64,000 bases of DNA from Phalacrocorax aristotelis (GCF_949628215.1 NC_134282.1:14178723-14242722), one strand, 5' to 3'; shown: positions 1 to 12,726, counted from the stretch's first letter. Notes: generated from the letters alone by a model not told the origin. A program made the numbers and translations.

Positions 1-3000
1 TCTATCCATCTTGCCAAACTCCCAGCATTTTGATACATTGACTTGCTGTTAACTTGCCAGTGGATACTTCACCGCGTGCACGCCAGGTAAAGCTCCCAGC
101 ACAGAATTTTGCATCTCCATAAAAATGGAACAGTATCGGCGATCAATAGGTTTTATGTCAAGTAGTAAAACACGAAACTCTGTGGCAATGTCAGCCCAGC
201 TACTCTCATAACAGAAGCCACCAGCCAACGATCGGAAACCATAAGATTAAAGCGTAGGACATACGTAACCACATAGGGGACGTTTTATCACAGCCTCGCG
301 TACTCTGGGCTGGCTGCAGTTACATATTTTGGCTCTGCTTGGCTTTCACTATATTTCCCCTGTAACACAAGGCTAATATTTAGGTAGCTAGCTATAGATA
401 CATCCTCTTGTACATCCTTCTGAGTGGAGACGATGAAAAGTGACAAATGATGCAATTAGCTCTCCATCCTTACATAACATGTTTACGCAGGCATTTTAAA
501 CCACACACCATCCTCACAATATCTCAACTTTCAAGTCTACTTGCTCTACGAAATGGATCTGACAGTCCTATTCATGACCAGCTCAATAGGAGTGCACAGA
601 AGAGACAAACGTTAGGAAGTACGAATCTGTTACTTACAAATGTACTGAGAGTGTGAATTCCAAATAAAGCTGCTTTCCTCATACCTCCTTAAAACACTGC
701 ATCTCTACATACTTGTTATCCATCAATTCTGACACTTCTCAGTCAAGGGAGAAAACATCTGGAACAGTTTATGTATTAAAAAATTGTCATAACCGGTTTG
801 CCCTAAGCTCTTTTAAAATATTGTGATGGTTTCTTGTCAGACACTCATGGCTCTCAGCTCGCCCCTCACCCAGGGCTGTCTCTCACTCCCTTTCCCAGGC
901 AGTGCGGGAGGACCTGGCCCTCGGTGTCCTTCACTGTTAGGTGAAGTTGTTGTGAGCCCCGGTGGCGCTCGTGGGGGGGAGCGGGGCGGGGGGCGGGCGG
1001 GGGCCGCCACATGACTGCGGGGAGGCGGAGAAACGGGGGAGAGGAGGGGAGCGGGGCCAGACCCGGCCGAGCTCCGCGCATCTCCCAGAATGTTTTGAAA
1101 ACTCGAATGCCTGTTCGTGCAGCCCTTTGGCAGCCTGAGCTCGTTCGCCTGCCACTCGAGGGGTGACCGAGGTCTCCTGCTTCCTGGCAGCGGCCTGAGC
1201 CCTGTTTGACCAGATAAGGCGGGGGCCCTCGGCAAACTCTCAAATGTGTCAACATCAGCTTGAGCAGGGCCTTTTTTTTTTTTTTAATTATTATTATTTC
1301 CTTTCCGACCCACCTGGCTCCGGTAAGGGCATCCCCTTCTAGACTACCCTCGGGACTCATGAGCTGGATGAACCGGAGCCCTTCCAAGGAGAAAGCAAGA
1401 CTGCTCAAGCAGCAAAACAGAAACATCCTGAGCTGAAACTCAGGCGTCAGGGCACATCCATATGACAATGTTTGCATAAACCCTACAGGATAGATCTTAT
1501 CTTGAGGGAAGTGAAGTTTAGAGGGACCACGGTACTCCCCTGGGTACCAGACCAACACAGACAGACGGGCAGTTTGATCCTGGGCACCAGTTTTCCCCTG
1601 GCTGCTGTGTTCCTGCCACCCCGGCCGCAGCCCCTGACCCCAAAGCCCACCCGTGCTGGAGGGCTGCTCTACAGAGGTGACCTGGTGCAAAGACGAGTCA
1701 CAAGCACTTTTCCTCCTCTCTCCCCGCGTCCGACCCTGCCCCCGAGCCTGCTCTCTCGGGGAAGGGGCGAGCCGGCCGTGGCAGCGCCGGCGGGGAGGCA
1801 AGAGCCCCGCACGCCGGGCTGTGCCCTGGGCAGGAGGCCCAGCTGTCTCCCCCCTTCCCGCCCCACCGCGCGGGACCCATACCTCGGGGGTGTGGGGTCG
1901 AGCCGGCCAGTCCCAACCCTGCGGCCCCTGCCTGCACCCCCGCTCGGCCCCGGGGGGCTGCCGGGGCCTGCGGGGTGGGAACCGCGCCGCACAGCACTTT
2001 GCGGCAGTCCCTGGGTGGGGACAGCCCCAGCCGCTGACGGCTCTACAGATCCACCACGCTTTGCCTTGTTCTGGGTAGGAATCTACCTATACAGACAGCA
2101 AGGCGCTCACCCGTATTTCCACCTTTGCCAGCGAAAGGGCTTGCTGTAAAGGTGAGGTACAAAGCCCCAGAAAATCAGGGCTGCTCGTGTTGTGCTCTTT
2201 GACTTTGGGCCAAATCCTGCTTACCCTTAGAGTCGTGCTCAGCGCAAGGAACAGCTCCTGCCCCGGGAGGCATCGGGGAGAGCAAAATCTGACCTTGACC
2301 CACCCCCGTGCTCTCCCGTTGCTGCCTCTGCGGAAACTTCCCTTCCCCACGAGTCAGGCAGAAAGTTTCCAGCCGGTGCCCGAGGGCTGGGGCGGGACGG
2401 GATGCCCTGAACTCTCCATACAGCAGGTTCCAGGGGTTACCTTTAAGCTCCAGCTCCCGGACGAGAGGAGGGAAACGGTTTCATCTGAAAATCCTAACAT
2501 TTACTGTGAGAAAGGGAAAAAAGCGAGGAATAGAAACAGCGAGGCCGAGGAGCCTCCCGTTGCGATGCCTTATCCCCCACATTAGCGTCGGGCACGGAGG
2601 GACGTGGGAGGCAGCGAGTGGCACAGGGGCAGGACCTGAGCACGAGTCCCTGCCTGCCCCGGCAGAAGACACTGCTGTTTAGTTGGAGGTGGTTCAGGAA
2701 AGCCTTTCGGTAATCCCAGCATCTCCTGGGAGGGAAGAGGAGGGGGTACTGAGTGGCTCGGGAGCACGCTCTGCCTTTGTTTCTGTTCCTCGCCCCATTC
2801 CCACTTACGGGGACTTCTTTATTTCAGGGTTCCCAGATGACGGGAGCTCAGCTACCAGGCGAGCAAGGGCTTGCGCCTAGGTTTGCCTCTTACTTTTTGT
2901 GACCTAGAGCTACCCTAGGACAAGCAAATCATATGCTTATTTTAAATAGAATATTTCATTCAGTACCCCAAGATTAAGGTATTCCTGTCAGATAAGCTGT

Positions 3001-3413
3001 CAGTCACTAACTACTTAGACACCACATTGTGGAAGCCTGGTATCCCTGGTAAAGATGATACATATCATGTAAACCCCATCAACAAGATCAAAGTCTTCTT
3101 CTTTAATAGGATCCAATACATGTCAAACCTCATTCCAATCAAATCGTCCGTAAATGAATTCAAGATGAATATGTCATAGAATAATGTGACAGTGCAATCA
3201 CATGGGGTCAGGGGTTGTTGTTTCAATGAGAGAGTCGTCAAATATTAATTCTAGAACCTCCAAATGAATAGGCATTGAGCAGGATTAGGCAGCTGCTGGT
3301 GGGGAGTTGTGTCGCTGATTTGTGTTTATGCAAGTACGTTAAACGCTAAGCTGAAAAAAATATTGTCTCCTTTGAACTGGAAAAAAAAAAAAAAAAGACA
3401 TATTTTAACTTAC
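1..3413 (-). other. ZIC4: ZIC4 intron (partial, continues off the left edge)
   Basis: This is the sequence downstream, on the minus strand, of the ZIC4 coding exon whose donor lies at 3413-3408. No open frame here encodes ZIC zinc fingers, so the remaining ZIC4 exons must lie to the left of the window. The first 800 bases are mixed AT-rich sequence. About 900-2900 is moderately GC-rich with scattered CpGs and several long but non-coding open frames. About 2900-3300 is AT-rich and dense in motif-like words (listed separately). A 16-base A run lies at 3381-3396, just inside the intron. I see no other gene here. The intron assignment follows from the exon call and is an inference. Confidence 0.7.
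2900..3300. promoter_or_regulatory. candidate intronic enhancer in ZIC4
   Basis: This AT-rich, non-repetitive block sits between GC-rich sequence and the ZIC4 exon. It contains a consensus TCF/LEF site (AGATCAAAG, 3085-3093), MEIS/TGIF-type CTGTCA and TGACAG words, and several TAAT-type homeodomain cores. It has no long open frame and no repeat I recognise. Its position inside a ZIC gene, which are Wnt-responsive at the neural plate border, makes an enhancer plausible. Conservation cannot be measured here, so this is inference. Confidence 0.35.
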
Positions 3414-3498
3414 TTGACTTTTCCAGGATGTTTCTGTAAAGTCGTTTTCTTTTCCTCATTACAATGGGGGTCTTGTGCCTCATTTCCTGACTTTGTTC
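3414..3498 (-). CDS. ZIC4: ZIC4 N-terminal coding exon (zinc finger protein ZIC4, partial)
   Basis: The exon encodes the N-terminus of ZIC4, a C2H2 zinc-finger transcription factor of the dorsal neural tube, cerebellum and somites. An ATG at 3483 (A at -3, good initiation context) opens a frame reading MRHKTPIVMRKRKRLYRNIL, closely matching the known start of vertebrate ZIC4 (conserved MRKR-LRLYRN core). It continues to Ser23 and ends with one base of the next codon, which is consistent with a serine across the junction. The donor at 3413-3408 is GTAAGT. Upstream, a pyrimidine-rich stretch ends in AG at 3500-3499, which puts the exon start at 3498. That leaves 15 nt before the ATG that are also open in frame. 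The finger exons are outside the window. ZIC4 lies head-to-head with ZIC1, as in other vertebrates. Residual doubt concerns the acceptor rather than the identity. Confidence 0.85.
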
Positions 3499-4580
3499 CT
3501 GTTTGGGAAGAGGTTGGAAAGTTAAGAGCAAAACCATTCGTGTGTGATATGAAACGAGTAAAGCGCTGTCTGACTTGGGCATCATGGATTCAAAAAGAAA
3601 AGGAAAAACAAACCACACCAAAACACAACACAAGAATTAAGCAGGGAGGGTGGGGGGAAGGCAAGCTTTCTCCGAAGGGAAACTGGAGGTTGTCTCCCCA
3701 GCAAAGCAGCACTTGTTTTATGGAGTCATGAAGTTTCCATGGCTGATTTAGGGAAAAAAAAAAAAAAAAGAAAGGACATCTTTTCAGTTCTTCGATCTGA
3801 CATTCACCTTCTGGCAGGCTATTGTAAGGCAGGTTTCTACCAACTCGACTATATTGTTTACAGATCCTTCCCTCCCGAAATTAAATTTCGGACTCTCTGC
3901 GAGCCTTCAACGCAAGTTGTTGTCTCAGCAAGGATTAGTATAGTACCACCCTGGCACTTCTCCCTGCCTATAATTTTCAGCTTGCTCTTTGCACTCTGCA
4001 AGGCAGAGCACTGCCACTACTGCAGGAGGAACTTTGCACATCTTTCTTTGAGCGGCAGCGATAACCCTGAGAGCAGGTCTGGGGTTTGATGCAGTGTCCG
4101 AGTCTGAAGTTTTGCAGATATCTTTGAAATTTTCAGGTTTGGACCCCCACCCCCCAGCACACTGGAATTTGGAATCGGTTACTTCAAAGGAGAGTCTTAT
4201 TATTATTGCTGTTGCTACTATTACGATAGGGACACACTAGGGCTGGTAAATAAAAATCTATACTAACACAAATAACTGACGATATTAATTATGAAACTTC
4301 ATCAGCGTATCACAATCGTACTCTATCACAAATAATTTGATGTCCTCAATATTTCCACCGCTGTGATGAAAATTACTGCCGAAATAAAAACAACTAGAGG
4401 AAACCCTTAGGAATTATATTTCCTAGTCAACTTCCATTCGTCCTCACACTTTTATCAAGTCAGAGCAGCAAACACTGCCCCGCTACCGAGCGGTTTGCAG
4501 GGGTTGTCCTTTATTGGTTAGGATGGGAGGCTGGAGGAGTGCTCAGTTCTCAAGCGTTCGCCAAAACTTGTTGAAACTGG

Positions 4581-4607
4581 AAAAAAAAAAAAAAAAAAAA
4601 AAAAAAA
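4581..4607. repeat. A27 homopolymer
   Basis: Uninterrupted run of 27 A on the plus strand, directly after GAAACTGG. No retroposed gene or SINE body precedes it, so it looks like a simple homopolymer and not the tail of an insertion. Length is probably variable between individuals and error-prone in sequencing. Confidence 0.9.
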
Positions 4608-4729
4608 GATCTCGCTGCATTTAATATTTCGAATAGTTACCAGATGACAAAAAACGAAGGCAAAACAGTTGTGGATGTCAGAGTAAATATTGGCTAAAAC
4701 TCTGGCTCGACCTCACACGCCTGCCTTTC

Positions 4730-6200
4730 TCATCCACGCAGTGCCACTGGCGGCGCGGGAGGGTGAGGATGCCCCGTTGCCCGAGCCAGACAGACCCCGG
4801 CCGGGCCGAGCCCCGTGGCTCTGGTGCGGGGCATCGGTCCCCCCCCGGGTCCCCCGCTGGGGCTGGGGGTGAGGATGCTGCAGCCCACGCAGGCGGGACC
4901 CGGCCCCCCTCCCCAAATGCTCGGCCAAGGTTGCGCCTGCGGAGCGGGGCTGGGAGCAGCCGCCGCCCCCGCGGTACCCGGCGGCCCCGGGTGGGTTTGG
5001 CCGCGGTGCCCGGGATGGGCGAGCCGGGCTGAGCCTGCGGCAGCTGGCGCGGCGTGTGCCCCGCCGCCGGCGGCTTGTCACGCAACCTGTGTCCTCCGCG
5101 GCCGCTCTGGCCGGGAAGGTCTCGATGGAGAAATCAACTTCCTCGGCTCCGGGTGGAGCGACCCCCGAGCCCAGCCCGGTAAAGGCCCCCCGAGCGGCCA
5201 GGCTCCCCGGGGCTGAAGGACCGTGCGTGACAAAGGAGCGGCGGGGCGGGGGGTCTCGGCGAGGATCCCGCGCCGGGCCCCGTCCCGTCCGGCGCTCTGC
5301 CGGTGCCCGGGGCTGGCACATGGAGCGGGGCTGGGGTCAGAGGTCACCCGCGAGGGCATCACCCTCGGCGGGGATCTGTGAGCGTCGCCCCTTCCCCAGA
5401 CGGCGCCGGGCGCGGGGCGGCCCCTCGGGGCCGGGCGCGGGGTCCCAGCCCCTCCGCGCGCTCTGCGCCAAGTTGGCGGCTGCACCCAGCGCCTTTGGCA
5501 GCTCCCCCGGCCCTCCCCGCGGGGGGCGTGGGGTGTGGGTGTGGGGTGGAGGGGGCCGGCCGCCCTCCCGGGCTCCGTCCCTCCTGCACCCGCCTATAAA
5601 GAAGGGCGCACGGTGCCGAAGTGCCGGCTCCCCCGGCGCGCCCCCGTGGCACCGGGCGCGGCGGTGGGCGGGGAGCGCGTCCCCCGGGACGTCTCCCCAC
5701 GGGGCTCGCCATTGTCAGCGCTCTGCCCGCCGCCCCGGGTCCCCGGCCCCTCCCGGGCAGCCGCGGGACCCGGCCGCACCCGCCGCCTGCCCGTCCCCAC
5801 GGAGCCAGGGCCGCTGTCGGGGCTGGGAGCGCCTCCGCCCCGCTCCGCGGACCCCCTCCGCCCCGCGTAGCGCCGACCGCAGGGTCGGGGTCCCCCTCGG
5901 ACTCCCGGGGAGGGGGGCGCGGCTCCCGGCGGAGGGTGCCGGAGCCCCCATCGACGGCGCCCGGGCGCTGCTTCCTTCGCCCACCCCGCACGCCAAGGTG
6001 CCGCCGGGGGCCGGCCCCACGTGGGCGAGGGGCAGCCGAGGCGGTGCCCCCCCGCCCCGCGGGGATCCAGCCCTGCTCCCCCGGGGTGACCAAGCCACCT
6101 CCCGCCGGGCCTCCCCGAGGGCAGGGCGCTCTAGTCTAGCCCTGGGGACAGGCGGTGGGGGTAGGCAGCTGGCCGGGCACCCCCTGCTCCCAGGCACTTA
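4730..6200. promoter_or_regulatory. CpG island between the ZIC4 exons
   Basis: About 1.5 kb of very GC-rich sequence with dense CpG, the strongest island left of ZIC1. It contains GC boxes and a canonical TATA-like element on the plus strand (separate entry). It ends at the minus-strand donor of the proposed ZIC4 5' exon. CpG islands of this size around ZIC genes are typical Polycomb-bound developmental promoters. Which transcript starts here is unknown. Long frames such as 5056-6237 (+) consist of Ala/Gly/Pro/Arg-rich filler and are rejected as genes. Confidence 0.7.
5594..5599 (+). promoter_or_regulatory. TATA-box-like element in CpG island
   Basis: A TATAAA hexamer followed by GAAGG, set in otherwise extremely GC-rich sequence. 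This is the textbook context of a TATA box with GC-rich flanks. It faces the plus strand, antisense to ZIC4. A start site about 30 bases downstream (near 5625) would be expected if it is functional. No coding exon follows, so the product would be a non-coding RNA or an upstream ZIC1 leader. Confidence 0.35.
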
Positions 6201-6201
6201 C

Positions 6202-6555
6202 CTCTGCGACCTGTTGAAGGTTTCCCCTCATTTCTGAACTGGCAAAAATAAAAGGGGGGCGGGGGGGGGGGGGGAGGGAGAAGAAAGAAAGAATGAAAGA
6301 AGAAAACAATCCCCCCCCCCTAAAACCCACCACCTCTTTGGCGCTTCCATCGAGGCGGTCATCCTTTATTTCTTCTTTTCTTGCTTTCTGGAAGCAGTTA
6401 GGGAATGTATGATGAAGCAGAAATGAGCCGTCAGGATGATATTTTAATGGCTTATATGTCACGTTGGTGCATGTGGCTTTGAACTGGAGCAGCTTTCGTT
6501 TCCTGCAGAGAGCGCGCCGCAAATCCCACTTGATAACTTCTACAACCCACAACAT
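6202..6555 (-). other. ZIC4: probable ZIC4 5' exon (5' end unknown)
   Basis: The minus strand carries a near-perfect donor here, with exon bases GCAGAG followed by GTAAGTG (intron starts at 6201). An ATG at 6231 lies 30 nt upstream of the donor and encodes MRGNLQQVAE in phase 0. Joined to the acceptor at 3498, also phase 0, it would read on in frame as EQSQE into the ZIC4 MRHKT start, giving a 15-residue N-terminal extension. The frame stays open further upstream, with another ATG at 6555, but the composition there (poly-Pro, Phe/Ser-rich) looks like leader sequence. The 5' boundary is set only by that open frame. The location, roughly 2.5-3 kb from the ZIC1 start region, fits the known divergent arrangement. 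The splice signals are seen directly; the pairing of the two exons is inferred. Confidence 0.5.
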
Positions 6556-7082
6556 TTTTTTTTTTTTACATTCACTCTTACACTGTATATTTAGATACGC
6601 TTCCTAAAAATACCCTCTCGTCTGCCTTCTCGTATATTTTGCACGGACCTGGAATGATCACCGGGTTCCCCCTGCACTGGGAGGCAGGCTAGCACTGGAC
6701 TACCTAACTTTCTGCATCTCCTAATGCCATCGCCCTGAAGGCTTCACAATAACGCTGACAACTCTATCCCTTGCTTAATTTTAGCACCAAATACAGAAAG
6801 TAATGCAACAGCCGCCCGAAGACACACAGGCGCGCTGCTAGAGCGGGTGTACCTGTTGCTATAAGCTATTGCAATTCCTCCAAACGGATTTGGCAGAAAA
6901 ATGCAAACGTGTAGATTCAGCATTATTCTGAACAGAAAAACAACCTGTAAAGCCTCCCAAGATCCAAGCGAAATTACACAACACATCTGCTTTGAAAGCG
7001 ATCTCCATGCACCGAGCACGGGCAAACTGCATCTGCAGATAAACTGCAGCGAAACATTCCTTCAAGGCGTATCAAAGTTTAT

Positions 7083-7116
7083 TTGTTGTTTGTTTGTTTG
7101 TTTGTTTGTTTGTTTT
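7083..7116. repeat. (TTTG)n microsatellite
   Basis: About seven to eight tandem copies of TTTG/GTTT in an AT-rich stretch. It is a simple tetranucleotide repeat with no sign of a flanking transposon. Confidence 0.9.
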
Positions 7117-7369
7117 CTAGGCACAATGGCCATTTTCACACCTCTGGAAGCGAGGCAGCTCTCGCCCGAGCAGGGGTGGCACAGCAGCGCTGCTGGGCTG
7201 GTTCCCAGTACCTGCGCTGCGGATGGCTTACCCGCGCCTTGCCTGAGAGAGGATGAGTTTAAAGTTTCTTTGTTTGGCACCAGGAATTGGAAGGGCTCGG
7301 ATTGAGCTGCGAAGGAGGCAAGTGAGGGGCTGAACAAAGGCGAAATGGAAGGAGTCCGACTCTTAGCGA

Positions 7370-7870
7370 GCTTCTGGTGTTTTCGTTACTAGAAAATAAT
7401 TAGAGCTAATGAATATGCAGGCGGCTGAGTAAATAAATAATTTGCCAGTTTTATATATGTGCACACACGCATGGGCACATACGTAAGTGTACATACACAT
7501 ACGCACACAAAGACGTCTATATTTTAGTTTCACGAGGTTGTTTTTTTTTTAGCGCCGAAGCAACGTTTAAAATATTGTACAAATGTTGCTTAGCTTAATT
7601 GATTAAGCCACAGAGGTTTTCTGCTTTTAAATACCATACTTATACCTTTCAACAATCATTTTAATATATAGTCAATGGCTCTTTGTAGCCAGAACAAAAA
7701 AGAACTATCCGCAGTTTTTCAATAGACTTTGAGCTGGGGAAAGACAGGTTAATCGAGGGTTGCATCTAGAAAACAACCAAGTGTTGTATGTTTGCACTGA
7801 ATCCAAATGTCTGCATTTTTCTAACTAAATCAAAGGGAGTGTTATTTCTTTTTCTGCTCACTCATCTGAA
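7370..7870. promoter_or_regulatory. candidate ZIC1/ZIC4 shared enhancer
   Basis: AT-rich single-copy sequence 1.2-1.7 kb upstream of the ZIC1 CpG promoter. Words include TAATTAG and an overlapping GCTAATGAATATGCA (homeodomain/POU-like) near 7400-7420, AACAATCATTTTA (SOX-like), GGTTAATCGA (OTX/bicoid-like core TTAATC) and ATCAAAGGG (TCF/LEF, 7829-7837). Motif density alone does not prove function. The location fits the known upstream regulation of Zic1 in neural tissue. Confidence 0.4.
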
Positions 7871-8819
7871 GGTAAGTAAATTTTCTCTGGCGATCAAAAG
7901 CCTGGTCAGCAACAAAGACACCGCCTGCTTTTTCCACCGTCCTGGTGTGGCAAGTTGAGGAATTTCAATAACTGTGACAAGGGTGACTGATTTGTGAACT
8001 AGAAAAGGTTTGAATGTCAGAAAATTTACATTGCTCCTATCGAGGATTTTAAATAAATTTTTACCCAAAATAAAAAAAAAAAAAAGTGGGGGGGCCCCGG
8101 GGGAGAAGTATCCAGGAGTTTCATGCAGCAGGAGGACAAACAATGTAGGTTTGGGAAATTTACAGTTTTACCTGAATGAAAGAGACTCCGTAAAAACAGA
8201 GAGCGAGGGAAAGGGAGAGCGAGAAAGAAAGAAGAAGGAAAATAACAAAAAAGAGGCGAAACAACAACAACAAAAGTAGAAAGTTAAGAGTTCTCACCCA
8301 CCTGCGTTTTGATGGGTGCAGAAAACAAGATTTATTTCAGAAACCTGATGGAGGGATAGAGTCAGCTACCCAGAGAAATCACGCCTGGTGTTTAAAAATA
8401 AAACCAAACGCGCCCAGCACCTACTCTCGGAGAGCTTCAGTTTTAAACAGGCGGAAAACAACAACTTCAAAAGAAGCAAGTCCCTACAGGACTTCTCTTT
8501 TCAAAGCCTAAAAAGTTGCTCGATGATCTTAAAAATTCTGGATCACCAAGAAATCATCATTATCATCATTATCAGAGCGCTGGGGAGAGAGGGACAGAAA
8601 GAGGGAGAGCGGGGGAGGAAAGAACCCTAATAATAATCAAAGATTTTTTTTTTTCCCCTTAGCACACACACACACAAAAAGATGCGCTGGAAATATTTTC
8701 GTGGAAAAAAAAAAAAAAAGGGGGCTTTATATATTGGGGGGAAAAAAAAAGTTGCTACTCGCGCAGCCCCGTTCGTCGGGAGGGATGTCAGGGCGCTCAC
8801 AATACCTGCGATTGATGAG

Positions 8820-8990
8820 GCGGAGGGGCCAATCGGCGGCGGGAGGCGGCCGTGCGCGCCCCTCGTTGGCGGGGCCGGGGGGAGTTACGCGGGGAAGGGG
8901 GAGCCGCCGCCGACCAATGGGCGCCCACGTCCGCCCGCACGTCGCTCCGCCCCCGGCTCCCATTCATCAAGGGGGGGGACGGTGTCGTCT
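8820..8990 (+). promoter_or_regulatory. ZIC1: ZIC1 core promoter region (CCAAT and GC boxes)
   Basis: A short CpG-dense block upstream of the ZIC1 leader with CCAAT at 8829-8833, a second CCAAT at 8914-8918 followed by GGGCG, and a GC box (CCGCCCCC) at 8947-8954. There is no TATA box at a sensible distance, so this is a TATA-less CpG promoter. The start site is expected a little downstream, around 9.0 kb, giving a 5' UTR of roughly 0.7 kb. The exact start cannot be read from sequence. Confidence 0.6.
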
Positions 8991-8999
8991 TTTCAATTC

Positions 9000-11845
<2,846 letters not shown>

Positions 11846-12009
11846 GTGAAAAACCATTTAAGTGTGAATTCGAGGGCTGTGACAGGCGCTTTGCAAACAG
11901 CAGCGACCGCAAAAAGCACATGCATGTGCACACTTCCGACAAGCCCTATCTCTGCAAAATGTGTGACAAGTCCTACACGCACCCCAGCTCCCTCAGAAAG
12001 CACATGAAG
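11846..12009 (+). CDS. ZIC1: ZIC1 coding exon 2 (fingers 4 and 5)
   Basis: This 164-base exon (phase 1 in, phase 0 out) completes Gly326 and runs to Lys380. It encodes the GEKPFKC linker, finger 4 (C332, C337, H350, H354, with the SSDRKKH helix) and most of finger 5 (C362, C365, H378). Basic residues in fingers 4-5 belong to the known ZIC nuclear-localisation region. The acceptor is CTCTGCAATAG and the donor is AAG followed by GTAAAT. The last finger-5 histidine (H382) comes from exon 3. The sequence matches ZIC1 of other vertebrates without any gap. Confidence 0.97.
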
Positions 12010-12528
12010 GTAAATGGAGGGCGCCTGGTGTGCGGGGCTCGGACGCCGCCTCGGGCCTGGCCGGGGGAAGGGGCTGCGGTGCCGGCGGGCAGGAGCGGCG
12101 GTGCCCGCGGGCGGAGCGCGGAGGAGCGCGGCCCGGGGCCGGCCGGCTGCGGGGCTCCGGGCTGCTGCGGCCCGGCCCCCGCGGCCGCCCCGGGCCCGCC
12201 GGGCCGCGCCGCCCCCCGCCCGGCCGCGCTCGGCCCCGGCCCCTCGGGCCGGGCCTTTTGTCGGTGCGCTGTATGCGGGGAGGGCGGGGAGGGGGGGCGC
12301 AGGGCCGGGAGGCAGCCGGTGGGCGCTGCCCGGCCTTCCCCTCCGGGCGGGGGCCGGGGCCGGGGCCGGGGGGGCGGCCCCGGGGCTGGGGGGGAGCCCC
12401 GCGGGGATGCCCGAGCTGGGGGCTCGGCGCTGGGTCCCGTTGTCTGGCGCGTCCCCAGCCGAAGGCGCCCGCCGCCAGGGCCTCCGTCCCCCGCCGCTCT
12501 CTATTTCTGCCCGGGTTTTCTCTTGCAG
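12010..12528 (+). other. ZIC1: ZIC1 intron 2 (short, GC-rich, stop-free in frame)
   Basis: This 519-base phase-0 intron lies between GTAAAT and a TTTTCTCTTGCAG acceptor. It is extremely GC-rich and CpG-dense. The length is a multiple of three (173 codons), and the exon 2 frame reads through it into exon 3 without a stop. Retention would therefore insert a Gly/Pro/Arg/Ala-rich stretch inside finger 5 rather than truncate the protein. Normal splicing is assumed because the spliced product matches the known protein. Confidence 0.93.
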
Positions 12529-12726
12529 GTCCATGAATCATCCTCGCAGGGGTCCCAGCCTTCTCCCGCCGCCAGCTCAGGCTACGAGTCCTCCACCCCT
12601 CCAACCATCGTGTCTCCATCCACAGAAAACCAGACCGCCAGCTCCTTATCCCCTTCCTCCTCCGCAGTCCACCACACGTCCAGCCACAGCACGCTTACAT
12701 CAAATTTTAACGAATGGTACGTCTAA
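12529..12726 (+). CDS. ZIC1: ZIC1 coding exon 3 (C-terminus)
   Basis: This exon encodes residues 381-445 and the TAA stop (12724-12726). It begins [20 protein letters not shown], supplying the final zinc ligand of finger 5 (H382). It continues with a Ser/Pro/Thr-rich tail and ends in SNFNEWYV, the conserved ZIC1 C-terminus. The tail is where human dominant truncating variants cause craniosynostosis; here it is intact. A few substitutions relative to mammals are conservative Ser/Thr/Asn changes. Confidence 0.97.
   Translation, partial: VHESSSQGSQPSPAASSGYESSTPPTIVSPSTENQTASSLSPSSSAVHHTSSHSTLTSNFNEWYV

Larger units (their letters stand above)
3499..6201 (-). other. ZIC4: probable ZIC4 5' intron
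   Basis: This stretch lies between the proposed 5' exon donor (GTAAGT, 6201-6196) and the acceptor AG (3500-3499) of the ZIC4 coding exon. The 3500-4690 part is AT-rich. It includes a pure 27-base A run at 4581-4607 and an inverted CCAAT box (ATTGG at 4513-4517, that is CCAAT on the minus strand), which could belong to an alternative ZIC4 promoter. The 4.7-6.2 kb part is a CpG island. Long open frames there on both strands come from the GC-rich composition and do not look like protein genes. Confidence 0.5.
6556..8700. other. ZIC4-ZIC1 divergent intergenic region
   Basis: No coding gene is seen here. The stretch is mostly AT-rich and contains a TTTG microsatellite near 7083-7116, a dense motif block at 7370-7870, a plus-strand splice donor at 7872 and a strong plus-strand acceptor at 8661-8662. 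It separates the two divergently transcribed ZIC genes and in other vertebrates is known to carry shared regulatory sequence. Confidence 0.6.

Noticed and set aside
1..3413. search for ZIC4 zinc-finger exons left of the N-terminal exon
   Set aside because: No frame on either strand contains the ZIC finger signatures, so these exons must be outside the window.
5056..6237. 393-codon plus-strand frame and overlapping long minus-strand frames in the 4.7-6.2 kb CpG island
   Set aside because: Frames are open on several strands at once because stops are rare in GC-rich DNA. The proteins are Ala/Gly/Pro/Arg filler with no domain or splice logic.
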